This document shows positions 60,920 through 64,000 of a stretch of DNA of 64,000 nucleotides, in pieces (the first letter of the stretch is position 1; each line of letters opens with the position of its first letter). The position numbers were made by a program, and so were the translations under genes. The notes below the pieces were generated by a model that was not told where the DNA came from, made no database searches, and saw only the letters and a list, made by a program, of their open reading frames with translations. The stretch is taken from contig NZ_JAPMLL010000003.1 of NCBI RefSeq assembly GCF_026410255.1, positions 62,001 through 126,000 on the forward strand, in the 5' to 3' direction. Origin of the DNA: Xanthomarina sp. F1114 (GTDB lineage Bacteria; Bacteroidota; Bacteroidia; Flavobacteriales; Flavobacteriaceae).

Positions 60920-61879
60920 ATGAAAGATATTGCTTTAATACCTGATGCCTTTATAGAACAAAACACGCACTTTCCTACTTTAATTTCTAAATTGAAAGAT
61001 GCGTTTGCATCTTCGACAATTCAAGTTCCAATGCGTCATCACCATGATTTTCCAAATCCTAAAGAAAATATAGACTCTACCTTATTATTAATGCCAGCTT
61101 GGAACCCTGGAAAGGAAGCTGGAGTAAAGATGGTAACTGTAAGTCCGAATAATGGTAAATACAACCTACCTGCAATTCAAGGGACATATTTATATTTGGA
61201 CGCTCACAAGGGCTCGGTTAAAGCAATTTTAGCAGCAAAAGCTCTAACTGCAAAACGTACAGCTGCAGCTTCTGCTTTAGCATCCAGCTATTTATCCAGA
61301 GAAGATGCTTCCTCGCTTTTAATGATTGGAACAGGAGCCTTATCTACAAATCTAATCTTGGCGCATGCCAGTGTAAGACCAATAAAAGAGGTGTACATTT
61401 GGGGACGTAATTTTCAAAAAGCACAAGCTATTTGCAAGGAGTTAATTAAAGAGGACTTCAACATTACAGCTGTTAAAGAGATCTCTGAAGTTGTTTCTAA
61501 AGTAGATATTATTTCTTCAGCTACTCTCTCTAAAACCCCATTAGTTTTAGGGAAACACCTAAAGCCAGGACAACATATTGATTTGGTGGGAGCTTATAAA
61601 AAAGATATGCGCGAAGCAGATGATGAAGCACTAATAAAGTCAAGTGTATTTATAGACACCTATCAAGGAGGATTAAAGGAAAGCGGCGATATTGCCATTC
61701 CTTTAAATTCTGGCACAATACAAGAAAGCGATATTAAAGCCGACCTATTTGAATTATGTTCTGAAAAAAAACAAGGCAGACAAAACCAAGAAGAAATAAC
61801 ATTTTTTAAATCTGTGGGACATGCCTTGGAAGACTTAGCTGCTGCATCTTATTATTATAAAATATTTAAAAATGACTGA
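60920..61879 (+). CDS. Ornithine cyclodeaminase/mu-crystallin family, likely pyrroline-2-carboxylate reductase
   Basis: A 319-residue Rossmann protein. The NAD(P) loop is LLMIGTGALSTNLILAHASVR, with the family stretch LMPAWNPGKEAGVKMV earlier and DLVGAYKKDMREAD later. In this family, members next to a trans-3-hydroxy-L-proline dehydratase gene reduce delta-1-pyrroline-2-carboxylate to L-proline. Here the overlap with the dehydratase gene is 8 bp, so this role is favoured over ornithine cyclodeaminase. The enzyme is cytoplasmic. Confidence 0.85.
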   Translation: MKDIALIPDAFIEQNTHFPTLISKLKDAFASSTIQVPMRHHHDFPNPKENIDSTLLLMPAWNPGKEAGVKMVTVSPNNGKYNLPAIQGTYLYLDAHKGSVKAILAAKALTAKRTAAASALASSYLSREDASSLLMIGTGALSTNLILAHASVRPIKEVYIWGRNFQKAQAICKELIKEDFNITAVKEISEVVSKVDIISSATLSKTPLVLGKHLKPGQHIDLVGAYKKDMREADDEALIKSSVFIDTYQGGLKESGDIAIPLNSGTIQESDIKADLFELCSEKKQGRQNQEEITFFKSVGHALEDLAAASYYYKIFKND

Positions 61880-62936
61880 GACTTATAAAAACATATTAGC
61901 CAAAACTACGTTTACACCGAACAAAGATTGGCTGCAAATTAAAACTATAGACATGCACACTGGAGGCGAACCCTTACGTGTTATTGTTAGTGGCTTCCCT
62001 GAATTAAAAGGAAATTCGGTTTTAGACTACAGAAGATATTGCAAAGATAATTACGATTATTTAAGAACAGCTTTAATGTTTGAGCCTCGTGGCCATGCAG
62101 ACATGTATGGCTGTATTTTATTACCTCCAAATGATGAGGAAGGAGATTTTGGAGTTATATTTTTACACAACGAGGGCTATTCTACCATGTGCGGTCATGC
62201 CATTATTGCTATTTCTACTTTAGCTGTTGAAATGAATTGGATTGAGGTAAAAGATGGCGAAAATATTCTAAAAATTGATGCGCCTTGTGGTAGGATTACT
62301 TCCTTTACTCAAGTTAAAAACGGAAAAGTAACGGGTGTTCGTTTTCATTGTGTGCCAAGTTTTGTTGTAGGATTAGATAGAACAGTTGATGTAGAAGGAT
62401 TAGGAAAGCTTACTTACGACTTAGCCTATGGCGGTGCATTTTACGCTTATGTTGATATGAGGAAAAACTCTTTCGACTTCGACTTAACACCAAATTCCTA
62501 CCGAGCTCTAATAAGTCAAGGAATGGCTATAAAAGAAGCTGTCATGAAAAAAGACAAGGGAATTTTACATCCTTTTGAAAACGATTTAAGTTTTTTATAC
62601 GGAACTATTTTTATTGGTGAGGCTTTAGACAAAGCCAATCACAATAGAAATGTTTGCATTTTTGCCGAAGGAGAAGTTGACAGAAGTCCTACAGGTTCTG
62701 GTGTTTCTGGGAGAATGGCTATCCATAAAGCGAGAAAAGAATTAGATTTTGGCGAAAAAATGCGCATTGAAAGTATTACTGATTCTGTTTTTACAGGCTC
62801 CATTGTTTCCGAAGCAGATTATGGCCCATTTACTGCTGTAATTCCAGAAGTTGAAGGAACAGCCAACATAACCGGAATGCATACTTTTGTTATTGACCCT
62901 GAAGATCCTATGAAAAACGGATTTATTCTACGATAA
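61872..62936 (+). CDS. Trans-3-hydroxy-L-proline dehydratase (proline racemase family)
   Basis: A 354-residue proline racemase-fold enzyme. The first catalytic residue is Cys107 in TMCGHAI. The second, a Cys in racemases and epimerases, is Thr274 in RSPTGSGVSG. This Cys/Thr pair is the mark of trans-3-hydroxy-L-proline dehydratase, which yields delta-1-pyrroline-2-carboxylate. The reductase for that product is encoded upstream with an 8-bp overlap. Together they let the cell use hydroxyproline, for example from collagen-like protein. Confidence 0.9.
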   Translation: MTETYKNILAKTTFTPNKDWLQIKTIDMHTGGEPLRVIVSGFPELKGNSVLDYRRYCKDNYDYLRTALMFEPRGHADMYGCILLPPNDEEGDFGVIFLHNEGYSTMCGHAIIAISTLAVEMNWIEVKDGENILKIDAPCGRITSFTQVKNGKVTGVRFHCVPSFVVGLDRTVDVEGLGKLTYDLAYGGAFYAYVDMRKNSFDFDLTPNSYRALISQGMAIKEAVMKKDKGILHPFENDLSFLYGTIFIGEALDKANHNRNVCIFAEGEVDRSPTGSGVSGRMAIHKARKELDFGEKMRIESITDSVFTGSIVSEADYGPFTAVIPEVEGTANITGMHTFVIDPEDPMKNGFILR

Positions 62937-62979
62937 ACCAATTTTGACTTTAATTAATAATTCAAAAAAACATAAAACC

Positions 62980-63411
62980 ATGAAAAATCTATTCTTAATA
63001 TGTTTCTTTCTCGGATTCACAATTTGCACAGCCCAAACTACAGAAGACAAAGATAAAGAAGCCATTTTGTCGGTGATGTCCTTTCAAGAAAAGGCATGGA
63101 ATAAACACGACCTTGAGAGCTATATGCAAGGATACTGGAAAAGCGATTCTCTCAAGTTTTATGGTGGAAATGGCTTAACTCTTGGTTGGAAAAAAACTTT
63201 AGCCAACTATAAAAGAGCTTACCCAAGCAAAGCTGAAACTGGCACTTTAAAGTTTGTAATAAACGATATTTCTAAAATAGAAGACAACAGCTATTGGGTA
63301 ATGGGCGAATATCATTTAACCAGAGATGTTGGAAACGCCAATGGTGTATTTATGATTGTCTTTAAAAAAATCCAAGGTGAATGGAAAATAGTTGCTGATA
63401 TGTCCTGCTAA
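62980..63411 (+). CDS. Exported NTF2-like (DUF4440/SnoaL-type) protein
   Basis: A 143-residue protein. ATG 62980 is preferred to an upstream start because a clean signal peptide (ending Cys-Thr-Ala-Gln) follows. The mature part has the NTF2-like pattern AILSVMSFQEKAWNKHDLESYMQGYW, then LTLGWKKTLANYKRAYP and a final beta sheet with WKIVADMSC. Such small proteins bind ligands or catalyse simple reactions; none can be assigned. It lies 43 bp after the dehydratase gene and may be in its operon. Confidence 0.82.
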   Translation: MKNLFLICFFLGFTICTAQTTEDKDKEAILSVMSFQEKAWNKHDLESYMQGYWKSDSLKFYGGNGLTLGWKKTLANYKRAYPSKAETGTLKFVINDISKIEDNSYWVMGEYHLTRDVGNANGVFMIVFKKIQGEWKIVADMSC

Positions 63412-63690
63412 TTAAGCCGCATCGCTAGCTTTAAAATGATCGTATAGATCTTTGCATCCAAAACCAATTATAGATAGTTGTTTATTTCGAGCTATAGATT
63501 CGTTATGAAGTTTAGCCAAAGCTTTTACACCATCTTTATCTATACTTTCTAAACCTTCTATACTAATTGTTACTGAAGCAAGTCTTTCAAAAACATCTTG
63601 AAATTCTTGTTGAAACACATCAATAGTATGTCTGTTTAAAATGCCTGTAACTTTAAAAAAATTATTGTAGTGAGTAATTGTAAGGTTCAT
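63412..63690 (-). CDS. STAS-domain protein
   Basis: A 92-residue protein with the STAS fold pattern: a first strand LTITHYNNFFKVTGIL, then VTISIEGLESIDKDGVKALAKLHNESIARNKQLSIIGFG. The usual phosphorylated Ser of anti-sigma antagonists (in Asp-Ser) is replaced here by Asp-Lys-Asp, so regulation by phosphorylation is unlikely. The stop codons of this gene and the exported NTF2-like gene are adjacent. Partner unknown. Confidence 0.8.
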   Translation of the reverse strand: MNLTITHYNNFFKVTGILNRHTIDVFQQEFQDVFERLASVTISIEGLESIDKDGVKALAKLHNESIARNKQLSIIGFGCKDLYDHFKASDAA

Positions 63691-63868
63691 AATAACATAA
63701 ATTTATAGTTAATCAATCTGTTTATGCTATTAATCAGGGTTGAGACCGTAAATATATATCGATTATCTACTTATCTACAATAAATTCGATAAAAAACCTA
63801 AGTATCAGACAAATGCATAGTTACGTCATCATTTTACGACAAACCACTAAAATTCCAATAGTTAATAA

Positions 63869-64000
63869 TTAGCTTTTCTTTACGTACTGTGTAATAATTA
63901 CAATGTTCTGACCATCCACTCTTCCTTCGATATATTCGGAATTTTCATGATCTAAACGAATGTTTCTTACAGCTGTTCCTTGTTTTGCAACCATGCTAGA
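63869..64000 (-). CDS. C-terminal end of an unidentified gene (partial)
   Basis: A minus-strand frame runs from the right edge to TAA at 63869-63871, giving 43 residues: a basic stretch AKQGTAVRNIRLDHENSEYIE and a final strand with QNIVIITQYVKKS. It reads as real coding sequence with normal codon use, but too little is present to name the family. An ATG at 63992-63994 exists but a much longer gene beyond the window is more likely. Confidence 0.55.
   Translation of the reverse strand, partial: SSMVAKQGTAVRNIRLDHENSEYIEGRVDGQNIVIITQYVKKS

Noticed and set aside
1-64000. Prophage, transposon or integrative element
   Set aside because: No integrase, transposase, phage structural gene or flanking direct repeat was seen on either strand.

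Overview
The window comes from a low-GC member of the Bacteroidota, almost certainly a marine-type Flavobacteriaceae. The evidence is lipoproteins with a Cys-Ser-Ser-Asp-Asp-Asp surface-export signal, a type IX secretion C-terminal domain on a peptidase, promoters of the TTG-N19-TAnnTTTG class, mevalonate-pathway genes, a split BlaI/BlaR1 pair and a DUF547 protein. No phage, insertion sequence, CRISPR array or rRNA operon was seen; one tRNA-Leu(TAG) is present.

Layout: (1) 1-4888, the end of an NHL-repeat protein, then four lipoprotein genes that share one signal-peptide cassette but carry different outer domains (two BspA-type 25-residue repeat proteins, one beta-helix protein, one FnIII plus lipocalin-like protein). 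(2) 5141-11027, a tight arsenosugar-type operon: AhpD-like protein, radical SAM ArsS, rhodanese, TIGR04282 transferase, purine nucleoside phosphorylase, sterol-desaturase-like di-iron membrane enzyme, DUF547 protein, TIGR04283 glycosyltransferase. (3) 11140-14592, pyruvate carboxylase with its own promoter. (4) 14809-24247, an FAD oxidoreductase, a polyferredoxin, two GT2 glycosyltransferases, a GT-C membrane mannosyltransferase-like protein and an alpha/beta hydrolase, interrupted by two opposite-strand hydrolases. This probably extends the arsenosugar or arsenolipid theme. (5) 24320-28284, a polyamine operon (arginine decarboxylase, agmatinase, deoxyhypusine-synthase-like protein, two small unknowns). 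(6) 28778-38012, a small orphan protein, a pseudouridine-synthase-like protein lacking its catalytic Asp, a UbiA prenyltransferase with mevalonate kinase and diphosphomevalonate decarboxylase, DUF1697, a RelE/ParE toxin pair, and housekeeping hydrolases and oxidoreductases. (7) 38009-44116, an OsmC fusion, MsrA/MsrB, and a three-gene Fe(III) ABC importer. (8) 44320-49275, a photoprotection-type operon (SDR-DUF2867, SDR, TspO, SRPBCC, CIA30, photolyase) preceded by a perfect promoter overlapped by a perfect inverted repeat. (9) 49816-54930, tRNA-Leu, an M20 dipeptidase, a secreted M28 peptidase, and BlaI/BlaR1 with visible operators. (10) 55190-60596, a GNAT-like protein facing an ACP-AsnB-NadE-AMP-ligase operon that looks like an uncharacterised amide-forming pathway. 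(11) 60920-64000, a trans-3-hydroxy-L-proline pathway (reductase plus dehydratase), an NTF2-like secreted protein, a STAS protein and a cut-off gene.

The most interesting system is region 2 with 4. ArsS joins the 5'-deoxyadenosyl group of SAM to a methylated arsenical. The neighbouring phosphorylase has Asp where the 6-oxopurine enzymes have Asn, which suits removal of adenine from that adenosyl product, and the glycosyltransferases could then build arsenosugars. The arsenite methyltransferase ArsM is not in the window. Other notable points are the ACP/AsnB/NadE/ligase operon, the palindrome-controlled photolyase operon, and two enzyme homologues that appear to have lost catalytic residues.
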